Shown in pieces: positions 28,304-39,956 of a stretch of DNA of 64,000 bases (position 1 is its first letter; each line of letters starts with the position of its first letter). The DNA is from Xanthomonas vesicatoria ATCC 35937 (GTDB lineage Bacteria; Pseudomonadota; Gammaproteobacteria; Xanthomonadales; Xanthomonadaceae): NCBI RefSeq assembly GCF_001908725.1, contig NZ_CP018725.1, forward strand, positions 1,736,001-1,800,000, read 5' to 3'. Under the pieces are notes generated by a model. It saw only the letters and a list, made by a program, of their open reading frames with translations. It searched no databases and was not told the DNA's origin. The position numbers and the translations under genes are program-made.

Positions 28304-29593
28304 TTAACGCTTGGCGCTATCGGTGTAGTCGCGCTTGTCGTAGCCGGTGTAGATCTGGCGCGGACGGCCGATCTTCATTTCCGGGTCGACCTGCTGTTCC
28401 AGCCAATGCGACACCCAACCGGCGGTGCGCGCGATGGCGAACATCACGGTGAACATTTCCACCGGGATATTCAGCGCCTTGTAGATCAGGCCCGAGTAGA
28501 AGTCGACGTTCGGATACAGCTTGCGCTGCACGAAGTAGTCGTCCTTCAGCGCGGCTTCTTCCAGCTTCAATGCCACTTCCAGCAGCGGGTCGTTGACGCC
28601 CAGCTCGCCCAGAACCTTGTGGGTCATCTCGCGGATGATCTTGGCGCGCGGGTCGAAGTTCTTGTAGACGCGGTGACCGAAGCCCATCAGACGGAACGAG
28701 GAGTTCTTGTCCTTGGCCTTGGCCACGGCCGACTCGACGTTATCGGCAGTGCCGATCTCTTCGAGCATCTTCAGCACCGCTTCGTTGGCGCCGCCGTGTG
28801 CCGGGCCCCACAGCGCGGTGATGCCCGCTGCGACCGACGCGTACGGATTGGCCCCGGTCGAACCGACCAGACGCACGGTCGAGGTCGAGGCGTTCTGTTC
28901 GTGATCGGCATGCAGGATGAACAGCAGATCCAGCGCCTTGGCAACGACCGGGTTGATCTCCAGCGGCTCGCTCGGCACTTCGAACATCATGTGCAGGAAG
29001 CGGTCGACGTAGTTCAGGTTGTTGCGCGGGTAGCGGATCGGCCAGCCGATCGAATAACGGTACGCGGCAGCTGCCAGGGTCGGCACCTTGGCGATCAGAC
29101 GGATGGCGGCCTGACGGCGCTGCTCCGGATCGTTGAGGTCCAGGGTGTCATGGTAGAACGCCGACAGCGAGGCGACCGAGCCGGCCAGCATGGCCATCGG
29201 GTGTGCATCGTGACGGAAACCGCCGAGGAAGTTCTTCAGCGACTCGTGCATCATCGTGTGATGCGTCACTTCGTGGTCGAACTTCTTGAATTCGTCCGCC
29301 GTCGGCAGTTCGCCGTTCATCAGCAGATACGAAACTTCCAGGAAGCTGGACTTCTCGGCGAGCTGTTCGATCGGATAGCCGCGGTACAACAACACGCCGT
29401 TGTCGCCATCGATGTAGGTGATGGCCGACTTGCAGCTGGCGGTGGCGGTGAAGCCCGAGTCGTAAGTGAACAGACCGGTTTCTTTGGTCAGCTTGGAAAT
29501 ATCGACGCAGTCATTGCCCAACGTGGGCTTGAGAACCGGCAGAACGACCGACTTGTCGCCGGCGTTGAGCGTGACCTGATCAAGATCGGACAC
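28304..29593 (-). CDS. gltA: Citrate synthase
   Basis: A 429-residue type II (hexameric, Gram-negative) citrate synthase, the entry enzyme of the TCA cycle. Catalytic residues are in recognisable contexts: [49 protein letters not shown], and Asp in the [14 protein letters not shown] region. I chose the GTG at 29593 (start [14 protein letters not shown] after Met) because AAGGAGCG lies directly upstream and the length matches the enzyme of E. coli; the longer open frame has no ribosome site. A terminator follows. Confidence 0.96.
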   Translation of the reverse strand: MSDLDQVTLNAGDKSVVLPVLKPTLGNDCVDISKLTKETGLFTYDSGFTATASCKSAITYIDGDNGVLLYRGYPIEQLAEKSSFLEVSYLLMNGELPTADEFKKFDHEVTHHTMMHESLKNFLGGFRHDAHPMAMLAGSVASLSAFYHDTLDLNDPEQRRQAAIRLIAKVPTLAAAAYRYSIGWPIRYPRNNLNYVDRFLHMMFEVPSEPLEINPVVAKALDLLFILHADHEQNASTSTVRLVGSTGANPYASVAAGITALWGPAHGGANEAVLKMLEEIGTADNVESAVAKAKDKNSSFRLMGFGHRVYKNFDPRAKIIREMTHKVLGELGVNDPLLEVALKLEEAALKDDYFVQRKLYPNVDFYSGLIYKALNIPVEMFTVMFAIARTAGWVSHWLEQQVDPEMKIGRPRQIYTGYDKRDYTDSAKR

Positions 29594-29764
29594 TGTGTAC
29601 GCTCCTTCAGTGGAAGGCGCCTGATCCCACATGGGCAGGCACGTGATGGAAGTCCAAGGCATCGCCTCGGATCACGCCATTATCGCACAGCAGCATTTTG
29701 GCCGTCGCTTGGACAGAAGTCGTAGATGCGGCGGCCGGGACCACGCAAACAAAACACGGATGCC

Positions 29765-29799
29765 CAAAAAACAATGGCCGCGCAATGCGCGGCCATTGT
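29765..29799 (-). terminator. Rho-independent terminator of the L31 gene
   Basis: A perfect 13-bp stem (29771-29783 with 29787-29799, loop of 3) followed on the minus strand by TTTTTT, 22 bases past the stop. Confidence 0.9.
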
Positions 29800-29821
29800 C
29801 GGTACAGCCCGTCCTGCAAGT

Positions 29822-30064
29822 TCAGCGCGCGTAGCGCTTCTGGAACTTGTCGATACGGCCGCCGGTGTCGATCACCTTGTGCTTGCCGGTATAGAACGGG
29901 TGCGACGCCGAGGAGATTTCCACCTTGATCAGCGGATATTCCTGGCCGTCTTCCCACTTGACGGTCTCTTTCGAGCCCATGGTGGAACGGGTCAGAATCT
30001 TGAAATCAGACGTCACGTCGTGAAAGACGACGTCTTTGTAGTTGGGATGCACGTTATCTTTCAT
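29822..30064 (-). CDS. rpmE2: 50S ribosomal protein L31 type B
   Basis: An 80-residue ribosomal protein. [20 protein letters not shown] and the end [18 protein letters not shown] are those of L31; the CxxC zinc ribbon of type A is absent, and the extra internal segment ([20 protein letters not shown]) is that of the zinc-independent type B. In many bacteria type B is a zinc-starvation backup under Zur; no Zur-like site is obvious here, and in this genus it may be the main form. Single-gene transcript with a strong terminator. Confidence 0.95.
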   Translation of the reverse strand: MKDNVHPNYKDVVFHDVTSDFKILTRSTMGSKETVKWEDGQEYPLIKVEISSASHPFYTGKHKVIDTGGRIDKFQKRYAR

Positions 30065-30135
30065 GGACTTGGCGCCGGGCTGCCTGGATAAGCCGGGCAT
30101 TATAGCGGCCATCTTTCGCCCGGCGCAAGGTGGCC

Positions 30136-31074
30136 CTAGCGGGCCGCCAATGCCGCCCCCACCAGACCGTAGAACTGCCCACGGTCGTACTCCAGCAGCA
30201 GGTTGGCATTGTCGGGCGCGCCACCTTGCCGGTTCCAGTCCACCAGGGTCATGCCGCGGGTGTGGGTGCCGGACAGTTCGATATGGACCGGGCGCTGCTC
30301 CAGGCGCTGGGCCCCTTCCGGGTGCAGGGCGAACGCCATCGCCAGTGCGTCGGCGGCGTACCAGTACTCGCCACGGCTGTCCTCGGACCACAAGCGGGTC
30401 TTGCGCGAGATTTCTTCGTAGAAGCGGGCGCGGGCGCTGTCGGCCGCCAACCATTGCTCGACATCGCGATGCAGCAGGCCGTGCGCGATGGTGGCTTCCC
30501 AGTCGGCCACGTCGAAGTGCGGAAAGCCGCGGAACACGATATGTGCGGCCTCCGGGTCGAAGCCGATGTTGAATTCAGCCGCAGCGGTGATGTTGCCGTG
30601 CCCGGTCAGCGCCCCACCCATCACGACCAGCCGGCCGACGCGCTGCGGCAGGGTCGGGTCCAGGGTGAGCGCCAGGGCCAGGTTGGTCAGCGGGCCCAGG
30701 GCGACCAGCAACAGTTCGCCCGCGTAGTCGTGCGACAAACGCAAGATGGCGAGCGCGGCATGTTCGGCCTCGGCGCTGCGCTTGGCCGCCGGCAGGCCGA
30801 CATCGCCGAAGCCATCAATGCCGTGCACATGCGCTGCATCGACCGAGGGGTGCAGCAGCGGCTGCGGGCAGCCGGCGTACACCGGCACATCCGCGCGGCG
30901 GGCGATTTCGCAAACCTTCAAGGCGTTGCGCACGGTGTGCTCCAGCCCCACGTTGCCGGCAGCGATGGTCAGCCCAACCACCTCATGGCGGTTGTCGTTG
31001 AACGCCATCAGCAGCGCCAGCGCGTCATCCACGCCCGGGTCGGTATCGATCAGCAGCGGTATTCTTTTTGTCAT
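30136..31074 (-). CDS. Nucleoside hydrolase
   Basis: A 312-residue enzyme of the inosine-uridine preferring nucleoside hydrolase family, which splits ribonucleosides to base and ribose. The calcium-site signature [19 protein letters not shown] is at the N terminus; further on [20 protein letters not shown] and the C-terminal Asp region ([13 protein letters not shown], in which the spacing resembles the catalytic DPLA site) are present. The ATG at 31074 is chosen as the start of the signature region. The nearest upstream sequence is the GGGATT repeat cluster, which touches the start codon. Substrate preference cannot be judged. Confidence 0.85.
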   Translation of the reverse strand: MTKRIPLLIDTDPGVDDALALLMAFNDNRHEVVGLTIAAGNVGLEHTVRNALKVCEIARRADVPVYAGCPQPLLHPSVDAAHVHGIDGFGDVGLPAAKRSAEAEHAALAILRLSHDYAGELLLVALGPLTNLALALTLDPTLPQRVGRLVVMGGALTGHGNITAAAEFNIGFDPEAAHIVFRGFPHFDVADWEATIAHGLLHRDVEQWLAADSARARFYEEISRKTRLWSEDSRGEYWYAADALAMAFALHPEGAQRLEQRPVHIELSGTHTRGMTLVDWNRQGGAPDNANLLLEYDRGQFYGLVGAALAAR

Positions 31075-31075
31075 G

Positions 31076-31210
31076 GGATTGGAGAGCAGGCATTCGGGAT
31101 TCGTTGCCGCATCTTCGCAAGGATCGGCGAGCCGCGCGAATTCCGGGGACGTCCAGGTCGCAGCAACCCCGCTTTGACGAATCCCCAATCCCGACTCCCG
31201 AATCCCCGCC
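31076..31210. repeat. Inverted pair of GGGATTCGGGA-type repeats between recG and the nucleoside hydrolase gene
   Basis: One cluster at 31076-31106 (GGGATTGGAGAGCAGG then CATTCGGGATTCG) and the inverse at 31178-31210 (GAATCCCCAATCCCGACTCC and on). The latter ends 2 bases before the recG TGA (31213-31215). Confidence 0.7.
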
Positions 31211-31212
31211 AC

Positions 31213-33357
31213 TCAAGCGGCCGCATACCGCACCGCGCCACCGATCCAGCGCGCGACGACACGGTCGGCGATCTCCGGCGCTTCGGCGAGCAGGCGCTCG
31301 GCCAGCACCTGCACGCGCGGCAGCAGGCCGGCGTCGCGGGCCAGATCGGCGATGCGAAAGCTGGCCAGGCCGGTCTGCCGGGTACCGAGCAATTCGCCGG
31401 GACCGCGCAATTCAAGATCCTTTTCTGCAATCACGAAACCATCGTTGGTCTGGCGCATGGTTTCCAGGCGCTGGCGCGCCATCATCGACAGCGGCGCCTG
31501 ATACAGCAGCACGCAACTGGACGCTGCGGCGCCGCGGCCGACCCGGCCACGCAGCTGATGCAGCTGCGCCAAGCCAAGGCGCTCGGCGTTTTCGATGATC
31601 ATCAGCGAGGCATTGGGCACGTCCACACCGACTTCGATCACCGTGGTGGCGACCAGCAGATCGCTGCGGCCCTGCTTGAAATCGAGCATGGCCTTTTGTT
31701 TTTCGGCCGGTTTCATGCGGCCATGCACGAGTGCGACGCGCACGCCGGGTAGCTGCTCCGATAAGGCCTGGAAGGTGACTTCGGCGGCCTGCGCTTCGAT
31801 GCGCGGCGGGCCGGCCGGTGCGGCTTTGCCCGGGTCCTCGCTTTCTTCGATGAGCGTGCACACCCAATACGCCTGGCGACCTTCGGCGCAAGCGGCGCGG
31901 ATGCGTTCGACCAGATCTGGGCGCCGTTCTGCGCTCAGGACGATGGTCTGCACCGGCGTGCGGCCGGGCGGCAACTCGTCGATGGCCGACACGTCCAGAT
32001 CCGCGTAGGTCGACATCGCCAGGGTGCGCGGGATCGGCGTGGCGGTCATCACCAGCTGATGCGGCACGCTGCCGGCAGCCGCACCCTTGTCGCGCAGCGC
32101 CAGACGCTGGTGCACGCCGAAGCGGTGCTGCTCGTCGATGATGGCCAGCGCCAGGTCGCGGAAGACCACCGCCTCCTGCATCAAGGCATGCGTGCCGACC
32201 ACCACCTGCGCCTGGCCGGAGGCGACCTCCGCCATCGCCGCCGCACGTGCCTTGCCGGTGACCTTGCCGGCCAGCCAGACGATGCGCACGCCCAGCGGCT
32301 CCAACCAGCCGCGCAGGTTGGTGAGGTGTTGCTCGGCCAGCAGTTCGGTGGGCGCCGCCAGTGCGACCTGCTTGCCCTGCTCCACCGCCAACATCGCTGC
32401 CATGGCAGCGACCACTGTCTTGCCGCTGCCGACATCGCCTTGCACCAGCCGCAGCATCGGCGAGGGCTGCGCCAGGTCGTGCGCGATCTGTTCGAACACG
32501 CGTTGCTGGGCACCGGTGAGCTGGAATGGCAAGGCGGCGCGCAACCGCCGTACCAGCGTGCCATTGCCAGGCAGCACCGGCGCATGAAAACGTTGCAGGG
32601 CGATGCGCTGGCGACGCAGGCTGAGTTGGTGCGCGAGCAGTTCTTCGAGCGCCAGCCGCTGTTGTGCGGGGTGTCCGCCAGCGAGCAGTTGCTGTGGATC
32701 CGTGTTCACCGGTGGGCGGTGCATGGTCAGCAATGCACTGCGTAGCGACGGCAATCGTTCGTCCTGCAGCCAGTGCGGCGGCAGCAATTCCAGTGCGGCC
32801 TCTGGCGGCAACCGCTCGAGCGCCTGGCCGATGAGTTTGCGCAGCGTAGCCGGGCCGACGCCTTCAAGCACCGGATAGACCGGGTCCAGGCAGTCGCCCA
32901 GGTCTGCGTCTTCGTCCGCCGCGAGCACGCGGTAGCTGGGATGGACAATTTCCCAACCGTTCTGGCCGGGCTTGGGCATGCCGAACACACGTACGCGTGT
33001 GCCCACTGCAAACTGCGCAACCTGCGCGGCGCGAAAATGGAAGAAGCGCAGCACCACGCTGCCGTGCGAATCGTCCGAGATCGCTACACGCAGCACCGGC
33101 CGGAAGCGAAAGCCGCGCTCCACCGCCTCCACCCGCCCCTCGATCTGTGCCGGCACACCGCTTTGCAGCTGCGCGATCGTGGTCAGCCGGGTGCGGTCTT
33201 CATACCGCAGCGGCAGATGCAGCCACAGGTCCTGCACGCTCAGGATGCCGCGCGCGGCAAATTTGTCGGCCACTTTGGGGCCGACGCCGGGCAGGCTGGA
33301 TAGCGGAACCTGGCCGGCAACGGCCAGGCTCGGCGTGGCGACGCTCGCGCGCGGCAC
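31213..33357 (-). CDS. recG: ATP-dependent DNA helicase RecG
   Basis: A 714-residue helicase that reverses stalled forks and processes branched DNA. The N-terminal wedge (LSSLPGVGPKVADKFAARG and RYEDRTRL) and the two helicase domains are complete: Walker A VQGDVGSGKTVVAAMA, Walker B-type IIDEQHRFGV, MTATPIPRTLAMSTYADLD, VATTVIEVGVDVPNASLMI, and QLRGRVGRG. The start is the GTG at 33357; no stronger site is visible. It lies 39 bases downstream of ridA on the same strand, so the two probably share a transcript. A repeat starts 2 bases after the stop. Confidence 0.95.
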   Translation of the reverse strand: MPRASVATPSLAVAGQVPLSSLPGVGPKVADKFAARGILSVQDLWLHLPLRYEDRTRLTTIAQLQSGVPAQIEGRVEAVERGFRFRPVLRVAISDDSHGSVVLRFFHFRAAQVAQFAVGTRVRVFGMPKPGQNGWEIVHPSYRVLAADEDADLGDCLDPVYPVLEGVGPATLRKLIGQALERLPPEAALELLPPHWLQDERLPSLRSALLTMHRPPVNTDPQQLLAGGHPAQQRLALEELLAHQLSLRRQRIALQRFHAPVLPGNGTLVRRLRAALPFQLTGAQQRVFEQIAHDLAQPSPMLRLVQGDVGSGKTVVAAMAAMLAVEQGKQVALAAPTELLAEQHLTNLRGWLEPLGVRIVWLAGKVTGKARAAAMAEVASGQAQVVVGTHALMQEAVVFRDLALAIIDEQHRFGVHQRLALRDKGAAAGSVPHQLVMTATPIPRTLAMSTYADLDVSAIDELPPGRTPVQTIVLSAERRPDLVERIRAACAEGRQAYWVCTLIEESEDPGKAAPAGPPRIEAQAAEVTFQALSEQLPGVRVALVHGRMKPAEKQKAMLDFKQGRSDLLVATTVIEVGVDVPNASLMIIENAERLGLAQLHQLRGRVGRGAAASSCVLLYQAPLSMMARQRLETMRQTNDGFVIAEKDLELRGPGELLGTRQTGLASFRIADLARDAGLLPRVQVLAERLLAEAPEIADRVVARWIGGAVRYAAA

Positions 33358-33396
33358 GGCCAGTCGGATCAGTCGCGCCGGATCACCCGAGCACCA

Positions 33397-33777
33397 TCAC
33401 TCAAGCACCATCACCGCATCGACTTCGAAACCGGCGCCCTTGGGCAGGCCGGAGACTTCAATGGTGGAACGCGCCGGGAACGGGGCCTGGAAGTAGTCCT
33501 GCATCACCGCATTGACCGCGGCGAACTGGCCCAGGTCGGTCAGGTAAAGGCCCAAGCGTACGATCTTGTCGAGCGAGCCACCGGCGGCTTCGGCCACGGC
33601 CTTGAGGTTGTCGAACGCGCGGCGCGCCTGGGCACCGATGTCGCCCGGCACGATCTCGCCGGTGGCCGGGTCCAGCGGGATCTGGCCGGAGAAATACACC
33701 GTGTTGCCGGCGCGCACGGCCTGCGAGTAAGGGCCGATGGCGGCAGGCGCCTGGTCGGTATGGACGATCTGGGACAT
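33397..33777 (-). CDS. ridA: RidA family protein (enamine/imine deaminase)
   Basis: A 126-residue member of the RidA/YjgF/UK114 family, which hydrolyses reactive enamines and imines formed by PLP enzymes. Family signatures QAPAAIGPYSQAVRAG, FSGQIPLDPATGEIV and the C-terminal PARSTIEVSGLPKGAGFEVD are intact, including the Arg105-type residue of the active site. The ATG at 33777 has GGAG upstream; the open frame further upstream is not conserved-looking. It precedes recG on the same strand; in related genomes I recall spoT before it, but here an aldarate block lies between. Confidence 0.93.
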   Translation of the reverse strand: MSQIVHTDQAPAAIGPYSQAVRAGNTVYFSGQIPLDPATGEIVPGDIGAQARRAFDNLKAVAEAAGGSLDKIVRLGLYLTDLGQFAAVNAVMQDYFQAPFPARSTIEVSGLPKGAGFEVDAVMVLE

Positions 33778-34163
33778 GGCGACTCCGTCAACACTGAAAA
33801 CGAACGCGCATTGTATCGGCGCATGCCAGTGACGGGCGAATGGGGACTGCGCGGTGACGGCGCGCGGGTGGGGGTTGTCGAGCAGTGGTGCGTTGCTCGA
33901 TGGGTTGGGCATCTTGCGGTGGATTCAGTTGCTGCTCGCTTTCGCCTGCGCGCGCGATGATTTTGATGGGGCTGTACATACGAGGCTGGCGCGCAGTCGC
34001 GCAATCGTTACGACGCGGTGGTACTCACGATACCGAGAACGCGCAGCCCCACACGGTCGACACCGAGTCAGAAATGGACCACTCCTCCGCCGCAGCGCAA
34101 CAGCCACGCTGAGAGTCGCACAGTGCCGCCACGCCACTACCGCAAACGTGCAACCCAGCCGGG
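33778..34163. other. 386-bp intergenic stretch between garD and ridA
   Basis: No frame here is convincing. The part adjacent to ridA should contain its promoter; the composition at 33950-34000 is a little AT-richer. No terminator stem with a T-run is visible after garD. Confidence 0.5.
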
Positions 34164-35705
34164 CTAGGTGATGGGCGCCGGATTGAACAAGGCCAGATCG
34201 TTGTGCAGGCGGTGGTGCTCGGTCCAGGTGCGCTGGCCGCTGGCAACGTCCAGATAGCGCTGGAACAGCTCCCAGCCCAGTTGTTCCAGCGTCTTGGCAC
34301 CGGTGGCCACGCCGCCGGCGTCGATGTCCATCAGGTCGGACCAGCGCTGCGCCAGTTCGCTGCGGGTAGCCACCTTGATCACCGGCACCATGCCCAGGCC
34401 GTACGGCGTTCCGCGGCCGGTGGTGAATACATGCAGGTTCATGCCGGCGGCCACCTGCAGCGTGCCGCAGACGAAATCGCTGGCCGGGGTGGCGCAGTAC
34501 TGCAGTCCGCGTCCTTTGACGCGCTCGCCGGGTGTCACCACGCCGTTGATCGGCGAGGAGCCGGACTTGGCGATCGAGCCCATCGCCTTTTCCACGATGT
34601 TGGCCAGCCCGCCCTTCTTGTTGCCGGGCGTGGTGTTGGCGCTGCGATCGGCCTGCCCGCGCGCCAGGTAGGCGTCGTACCAGGCCATCTCGCGCACCAG
34701 CGCCTTGGCCACGTCGGCATTGGCGGCGCGTGGCACCAGCAGGTGGATGCCGTCGCGCACTTCGGTGTTTTCCGAGAACATCACCGTGGCGCCGGCGCGC
34801 ACCAGCAGGTCGGTCGCCACGCCCAGGCCCGGGTTGGCGGTGACGCCGGAAAATGCATCGCTGCCACCGCACTGCATGCCCACCACCAGTTCGCTGGCCG
34901 GCACCGTTTCGCGGCGGCGCAGGTCCAGATGGCGCAGGCGTTCTTCGGCCATGGCCATGATCGAGCCCACCATGTCGGCAAAGCCAAGGCTGGCTTCCTG
35001 CAGGCGGTAGACGCCGCTGTCGTCGGCGCTGGCGTCGTCCGGCAGCAGGCGCTCGGGCGCAAGTTTTTCGCAGCCCAGGCCCACGATCAGCGCCTGCCCG
35101 CCGAAGTTGGGGCTGCGCGCGATGTTGCGCAGCGTGCGGATGGGGATGATGGCCTCGGGCGCGGTGATCGCCACGCCGCAGCCGTAGACGTGATTGACCG
35201 CCACCACGTCGTCGACATTGGGATACTTGGGCAGCAGCTCGGTGCGGATGCGTTCCACCGCATGGCCGAGCACGCCCACCACGCACTGCACGCTGGTCAT
35301 GATGCCCAGGATGTTGCGCGTGCCCACGCTGCCATCGCGGTTGCGGTAACCCTGGAAGGTGTAGCCCTCCAGCGGCTCGGGCTCTGGCGCCGGATGCAGC
35401 GCCAGATCCAGCGTGGCCAGCTCGGGGGCCTCCGGCATCGCCAGCAGTTGCTCGCTGACCCAGGCGCCGCGTGCGATCGCGGCATTGGCGGTGCCGATCA
35501 CCGCGCCCAGGCGGATCACCGGGGCGCCGGCGGGCAAGTCGCGCAGCGCCATCTTGTGGCCCTGGGGAATGTGTTCGATGGCGGTGAGCCCATCCGGAAA
35601 GGTGGCACCGGCCGGCGCACCGTCATCGTTGACGACGATGGCGACGTTGTCGCGCGCATGCGCACGGATGCTGAGCCAGCGGGTGGGTTGCGGGGTTGCG
35701 GACAT
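34164..35705 (-). CDS. garD: Galactarate dehydratase
   Basis: A 513-residue member of the UxaA/GarD family that removes water from galactarate to give 5-keto-4-deoxyglucarate. From memory it aligns over its whole length with E. coli Gar[30 protein letters not shown] start, [81 protein letters not shown] and the end LFNPAPIT. The ATG at 35705 ([10 protein letters not shown]) is preceded by AAGG. It is the last gene of the aldarate operon; altronate dehydratase (UxaA) is a related possibility but the N-terminal SAF-like domain fused as here is the GarD form. Confidence 0.9.
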   Translation of the reverse strand: MSATPQPTRWLSIRAHARDNVAIVVNDDGAPAGATFPDGLTAIEHIPQGHKMALRDLPAGAPVIRLGAVIGTANAAIARGAWVSEQLLAMPEAPELATLDLALHPAPEPEPLEGYTFQGYRNRDGSVGTRNILGIMTSVQCVVGVLGHAVERIRTELLPKYPNVDDVVAVNHVYGCGVAITAPEAIIPIRTLRNIARSPNFGGQALIVGLGCEKLAPERLLPDDASADDSGVYRLQEASLGFADMVGSIMAMAEERLRHLDLRRRETVPASELVVGMQCGGSDAFSGVTANPGLGVATDLLVRAGATVMFSENTEVRDGIHLLVPRAANADVAKALVREMAWYDAYLARGQADRSANTTPGNKKGGLANIVEKAMGSIAKSGSSPINGVVTPGERVKGRGLQYCATPASDFVCGTLQVAAGMNLHVFTTGRGTPYGLGMVPVIKVATRSELAQRWSDLMDIDAGGVATGAKTLEQLGWELFQRYLDVASGQRTWTEHHRLHNDLALFNPAPIT

Positions 35706-35740
35706 CGTGGGGCTACCTTGCAAGCGTGGGGTGGAATGCA

Positions 35741-37012
35741 TTACCGGTCGGGGCTGTCGAACTGACGGCGGTACTGCAGGATCAAGCGGTTTTCATCGAC
35801 ATTGCGTTGGTAATTGGAGCGGAAGGTGCCGTTGAACCAGATGACGCTCACATGCTTGAAGCGCTCGTTCTGGAACTGATAGGTGGTCAAGACGTCGCGG
35901 GCCCACTCGCGGCCTTCGCCGGCGTAGGTGGCCGGCTGTGCATGGTCGCCGCTGATGTAGCGCGCCATGACGCTGAGCCCGGGGATGCCGATGCTCTTGC
36001 CATCGATGCTGTAACGCAGCTGCCAGCTGCGCTCGCCGCGTTCGAGAAAGTCGTTGATGAAAGTCCAGTTGAAGACATTACCGTCGGTGCCGCCCGGCCA
36101 GGGCATCGCGCTGGGGCCGGACAGGCGTTGATAGCCGGCGCCGAATTCCTGCCCACCGGTGCGCCAGGACACCATGCTGCTGAACATGCGGTTGTCGATC
36201 GGCCCGGCACGCGACTGGCCCACGTCATCGGTGCGGAAATAACGCAGGTCTACGCGTAACTGATCCTTGCCGAATTTTTGCGTCTGGATGACGTTGTAGA
36301 GCTGCTGCCGGTAGATGTCTTCCATCACCGCGCCCTGATAGCGCAGCTGCGTGCCGGGCGCAACGCTGTAGGTGGCCGAGACAAGATCCAACGCATCCGA
36401 ATCGGGCGTACCCAGAAAACGGCGATTCTTGTTGGTCAAGGTGATGGGCACGCGCGAATCGCCATCGCGGTACCAGGCGCTGGTGAAACGCGCGAGCAAC
36501 AGGTCGAGCTTGGGTACGTCTTTGGATTCCAGCGTCACGCCTTGAAACGTCTCCGGCATGATGCGGGTGATGCTGGCGCGCACCAGCGGCTCGTTGGGAA
36601 TGAAGCTGCCCCACTTCAACTCGGTTTGCGAGGCGCGCAGCTTGAGCGTGGGCGCCACCCGCGTCAGCGCGTGTTGCGCGCTGCCATCGTCGTTGTTGGG
36701 CAGCAGGCCGGTGCCGCCTTCGGCGCGCACGCCATCGAGCTTGAAATCGCCGATGCCGAGCAGATCCAGCCCGGCGCCGATCGGGCCATGCGTATAGCCG
36801 CTCTTGGCATCCACCACGAACCCCTGCGCCCATTCGGCGCGCTTGCCCTGCCCTTCGCCACTGCGGAAGTCGCGGTTGTAATAGAAGTTGAGCGCAGTGA
36901 CCTCGGCCGTTGCACCATTCCAGAATCCCGCGTCCGGTTCCTGCGCACGCGCAGCTCCGCCCGCACCGACCGCCAGCAGCGCTGCGCTGCCGAGTGCCAT
37001 CACGTTTTTCAT
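35741..37012 (-). CDS. OprD family outer-membrane porin
   Basis: A 423-residue porin with a signal peptide ([20 protein letters not shown], about 23 residues) and the OprD barrel pattern, including [20 protein letters not shown], the [15 protein letters not shown] strand and the C-terminal [32 protein letters not shown]. OprD porins admit carboxylated small substrates, which suits glucarate and galactarate, and its place between garD and gudD supports that. The ATG at 37012 has GGAG upstream. The C-terminal residue is Arg rather than aromatic, after an F six residues earlier. Confidence 0.88.
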   Translation of the reverse strand: MKNVMALGSAALLAVGAGGAARAQEPDAGFWNGATAEVTALNFYYNRDFRSGEGQGKRAEWAQGFVVDAKSGYTHGPIGAGLDLLGIGDFKLDGVRAEGGTGLLPNNDDGSAQHALTRVAPTLKLRASQTELKWGSFIPNEPLVRASITRIMPETFQGVTLESKDVPKLDLLLARFTSAWYRDGDSRVPITLTNKNRRFLGTPDSDALDLVSATYSVAPGTQLRYQGAVMEDIYRQQLYNVIQTQKFGKDQLRVDLRYFRTDDVGQSRAGPIDNRMFSSMVSWRTGGQEFGAGYQRLSGPSAMPWPGGTDGNVFNWTFINDFLERGERSWQLRYSIDGKSIGIPGLSVMARYISGDHAQPATYAGEGREWARDVLTTYQFQNERFKHVSVIWFNGTFRSNYQRNVDENRLILQYRRQFDSPDR

Positions 37013-37088
37013 CGTCCCGCTCTCCACCTGCCAGACCTCTTCGACTCGGCCACTGCATGCCGTGCATTCGGCGGCAGCCACCGCACGG

Positions 37089-38441
37089 TTAGCGCACCAG
37101 GCACGGCCGCTTGTTGTCGAAGCTCCAGTTGGGAATCAAGGCCTGCATCGCGGTGGCATCATCGCGCGCACCCAGGCTCAGACTTTGGTAAGTGCGATGC
37201 GCCGCATCCAGGGCATCCATATCGAGTTCGATACCCAAACCGGGCTTTGCCGGTACCTGGATCTGGCCGCCGACGATCTGCAATGGGTGATGGGTCAGGC
37301 GTTGGCCGTCCTGCCAGATCCAGTGCGTGTCGATCGCGGTGACCCGCCCCGGCGCTGCTGCGGCGACGTGGGTGAACATCGCCAGCGAAATATCGAAGTG
37401 ATTGTTGGAATGCGAGCCCCAGGTCAGACCCCAGTCGCGGCATAGCTGCGCCACCCGCACCGCGCCTTGCAGCGTCCAGAAATGCGGGTCGGCCAGCGGG
37501 ATATCTACCGATTGCAGCTGGATGGCGTGGCCCATCTGTCGCCAGTCGGTGGCGATCATGTTGGTGGCGGTCGGCAAGCCGGTAGCACGGCGGAATTCGG
37601 CCATGATCTCGCGGCCGGAATAGCCATCCTGCGCACCGCACGGGTCTTCGGCATAGGCCATCACGCCGTGCATATCGCGGCATAGGGCGATGGCTTGCTC
37701 CAGCGACCATGCGCCATTGGGGTCCAGGGTGATGCGCGCCTGCGGGAAACGTCTGTGCAACGCGACAATGGCCTCGATCTCATCTTCGCCGCGCAATACG
37801 CCGCCTTTGAGCTTGAAGTCGCGAAAGCCGTATTTTTCGTAGGCTGCTTCGGCCAGGCGCACCACCGAAGCCGGCGTCAAGGCTTCCTGGTCGCGCACCG
37901 CCTCCCAGTCATCGCGAGCACCGCTGCCGTCGCGATAATCGAACGCGGTCTTGCGCCGGTCGCCGATGAAAAACAGATAGCCCAGCACATCCACCGCATC
38001 GCGTTGCTGGCCTTCGCCGAGTAAGGCGGCGACCGGTTGATCGAGGAACTGCCCCAACAGATCCAGCAACGCCGATTCGATGGCGGTCACCGCGTGGATG
38101 ATGCGCAGATCGAAGGTCTGCAGGCCACGGCCGGCGCTGTCGCGGTCCGCAAAGGCAGTGCGCACCTGGTTGAGGATGCGCTGATACTCGGCGATGGAGC
38201 GGTCGCGAACGAGCGGCGCCGCCTCGTGCAACAAGCCGGCGATGGCCGCGCCGCCAGGCACTTCGCCCACGCCGGTGCGTCCAGACGAATCGCGCAGCAC
38301 CAATACATTGCGGGTGAAGTACGGCGCGTGTGCGCCACTGAGGTTCAGCAGCATGCTGTCCTGGCCGGCGACCGGCACCACGCGGATGTCGGTGATGCGC
38401 GGCGTGGCGCCGATACTTGCAGGTGCGGTATGGATATTCAT
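37089..38441 (-). CDS. gudD: Glucarate dehydratase
   Basis: A 450-residue enolase-superfamily enzyme converting D-glucarate (and often L-idarate) to 5-keto-4-deoxyglucarate. It resembles E. coli GudD throughout: [38 protein letters not shown] with the acid-base Lys pair, [14 protein letters not shown] (metal Asp), YAEDPCG (metal Glu), [15 protein letters not shown] (metal Asp region), and catalytic His in [19 protein letters not shown]. The start at 38441 has GGAGA upstream. It starts 20 bases after gudP ends, so cotranscription is expected. Confidence 0.95.
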   Translation of the reverse strand: MNIHTAPASIGATPRITDIRVVPVAGQDSMLLNLSGAHAPYFTRNVLVLRDSSGRTGVGEVPGGAAIAGLLHEAAPLVRDRSIAEYQRILNQVRTAFADRDSAGRGLQTFDLRIIHAVTAIESALLDLLGQFLDQPVAALLGEGQQRDAVDVLGYLFFIGDRRKTAFDYRDGSGARDDWEAVRDQEALTPASVVRLAEAAYEKYGFRDFKLKGGVLRGEDEIEAIVALHRRFPQARITLDPNGAWSLEQAIALCRDMHGVMAYAEDPCGAQDGYSGREIMAEFRRATGLPTATNMIATDWRQMGHAIQLQSVDIPLADPHFWTLQGAVRVAQLCRDWGLTWGSHSNNHFDISLAMFTHVAAAAPGRVTAIDTHWIWQDGQRLTHHPLQIVGGQIQVPAKPGLGIELDMDALDAAHRTYQSLSLGARDDATAMQALIPNWSFDNKRPCLVR

Positions 38442-38460
38442 CGAAAGTCTCCGAAGGCGG

Positions 38461-39840
38461 TCACAGCGGTGCGGGCACGGGCATGGACGGGCCGCCGGGC
38501 GGCGCCTTGAGTTCCACGCGCTTGATCTCGCCCACCACCACCAGGTAGGACACCACCGCCAGCAAGGCATTGAGCCCGACGAACACCAGCGCCCATTCGA
38601 AGGTGCCGGTGGTGGACACGATGTAGCCGATGACGATCGGCGTGGTGATGCCGGCGATGTTGCCGAAGGTGTTGAACAGGCCACCGGACAGGCCGGCGAT
38701 TTCCTTGGGCGAGGTGTCGGCCACCACCGCCCAGCCGAGTGCGCCGATGCCCTTGCCGAAGAAGGCCAGCGCCATCAGCCCGACCACCATCCATTCGGCC
38801 TGCACGTAGTTACACCCGATCATCGTCACCGACATCAACATGCCGACCACGATCGGTGTCTTGCGCGAGACGGTGAGCGAATACCCACGCCGCACCATGC
38901 GGTCGGACACATAGCCACCCAGCACGCCACCGATGAAGCCGCACACCGCCGGCAACGAGGCCACAAAGCCGGCCTCAAGGATCGACATGCCGCGCTCCTT
39001 GACCAGATACACCGGGAACCAGGTCAGGAAGAAGTACGTCAGCGTGGTGATGCAGTACTGGCCGATATACACGCCCAGCAGCATGCGGTTGCACAACAAC
39101 TGCTTGGCGTAATGCCATTGCGTGCCTTTGGGTTGGCTACCGGGCTTGTTGCCCTGCTCCATATCCACCAGCGCGCCGTTGCGCTGGATGTAGTCCAGCT
39201 CCTGCGCAGACAGGCGCGGATGTTCGCGTGGGGCATAGATGGTCTTGCGCCATACCAGCGCCAGCAATACGCCCGCCGCGCCCATCACCAGAAACACATG
39301 TTCCCAACCCCAGGCGTGCACCAGCCAGCCCATCAGCGGCGCAAATGCCACCGTGGCGAAGTACTGCGCGGAATTGAAGATCGACGCGGCCAGCCCGCGC
39401 TCGGCGGTGGGAAACCAGGCAGCCACGATGCGGCTATTGCCCGGGAACGACGGCGCTTCGGCAATGCCGACCAGAAAGCGCAGCACGAACAAGGTGGTGA
39501 CCGCCCAGGTGACCGGCACCCAGTCGATAAAGCCCTGCAAGGCGGTGAACAGCGACCAGATCAGCAGCGACAGGCCATACACGCGCCGCGAGCCGAAGCG
39601 ATCGAGCAACCAGCCGCCGGGAATCTGCCCGGCCACATACGCCCAACCGAACGCGGAAAAAATGAAACCCATCTGCAGCGCGTCGATGCCCAGCGCATCC
39701 TGAACCGCGGAACCGGCGATGGACAAGGTGGCGCGATCGGCATAGTTGATCGTGGTCACCACGAACAACATCAGCAAGATCAGATAACGCCTGCGCGGAA
39801 CCGTCGTTGAACCGACTATCTTTGAATCGATAGCCATCAT
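38461..39840 (-). CDS. gudP: MFS transporter, glucarate/galactarate type (GudP-like)
   Basis: A 459-residue major facilitator of the anion:cation symporter group with 12 predicted membrane spans. [26 protein letters not shown] start, [20 protein letters not shown] (conserved loop 2-3 motif), and the cytoplasmic loop [15 protein letters not shown] are typical of GudP/GarP. The gene sits directly upstream of gudD in a run of aldarate genes, which fixes the likely substrate as D-glucarate and galactarate. The first of two adjacent ATGs is given; the second (39837) is better spaced from GAGGA. Confidence 0.88.
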   Translation of the reverse strand: MMAIDSKIVGSTTVPRRRYLILLMLFVVTTINYADRATLSIAGSAVQDALGIDALQMGFIFSAFGWAYVAGQIPGGWLLDRFGSRRVYGLSLLIWSLFTALQGFIDWVPVTWAVTTLFVLRFLVGIAEAPSFPGNSRIVAAWFPTAERGLAASIFNSAQYFATVAFAPLMGWLVHAWGWEHVFLVMGAAGVLLALVWRKTIYAPREHPRLSAQELDYIQRNGALVDMEQGNKPGSQPKGTQWHYAKQLLCNRMLLGVYIGQYCITTLTYFFLTWFPVYLVKERGMSILEAGFVASLPAVCGFIGGVLGGYVSDRMVRRGYSLTVSRKTPIVVGMLMSVTMIGCNYVQAEWMVVGLMALAFFGKGIGALGWAVVADTSPKEIAGLSGGLFNTFGNIAGITTPIVIGYIVSTTGTFEWALVFVGLNALLAVVSYLVVVGEIKRVELKAPPGGPSMPVPAPL

Positions 39841-39956
39841 CGTTCCTCACCTATGACGATGGAAGCGCACTGCGCTTCGGTACTCCAAGTTGCGCCTGCA
39901 GATGGCGTACCGGACCCTCCTCCGGCACGCCTCAGGCATCGTCGCCGCCGTCGCTG

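Noticed and set aside
28085..29725. 546-codon plus-strand open frame antisense to gltA
   Set aside because: High-GC genomes produce long antisense frames opposite real genes; the gltA frame on the other strand is complete with all catalytic motifs.
34203..35765. 520-codon plus-strand open frame antisense to garD
   Set aside because: It mirrors garD, whose protein motifs are clear; no ribosome site or family features on the plus strand.
38194..39810. 538-codon plus-strand frame antisense to gudD and gudP
   Set aside because: Shadow of two well-recognised genes on the minus strand.
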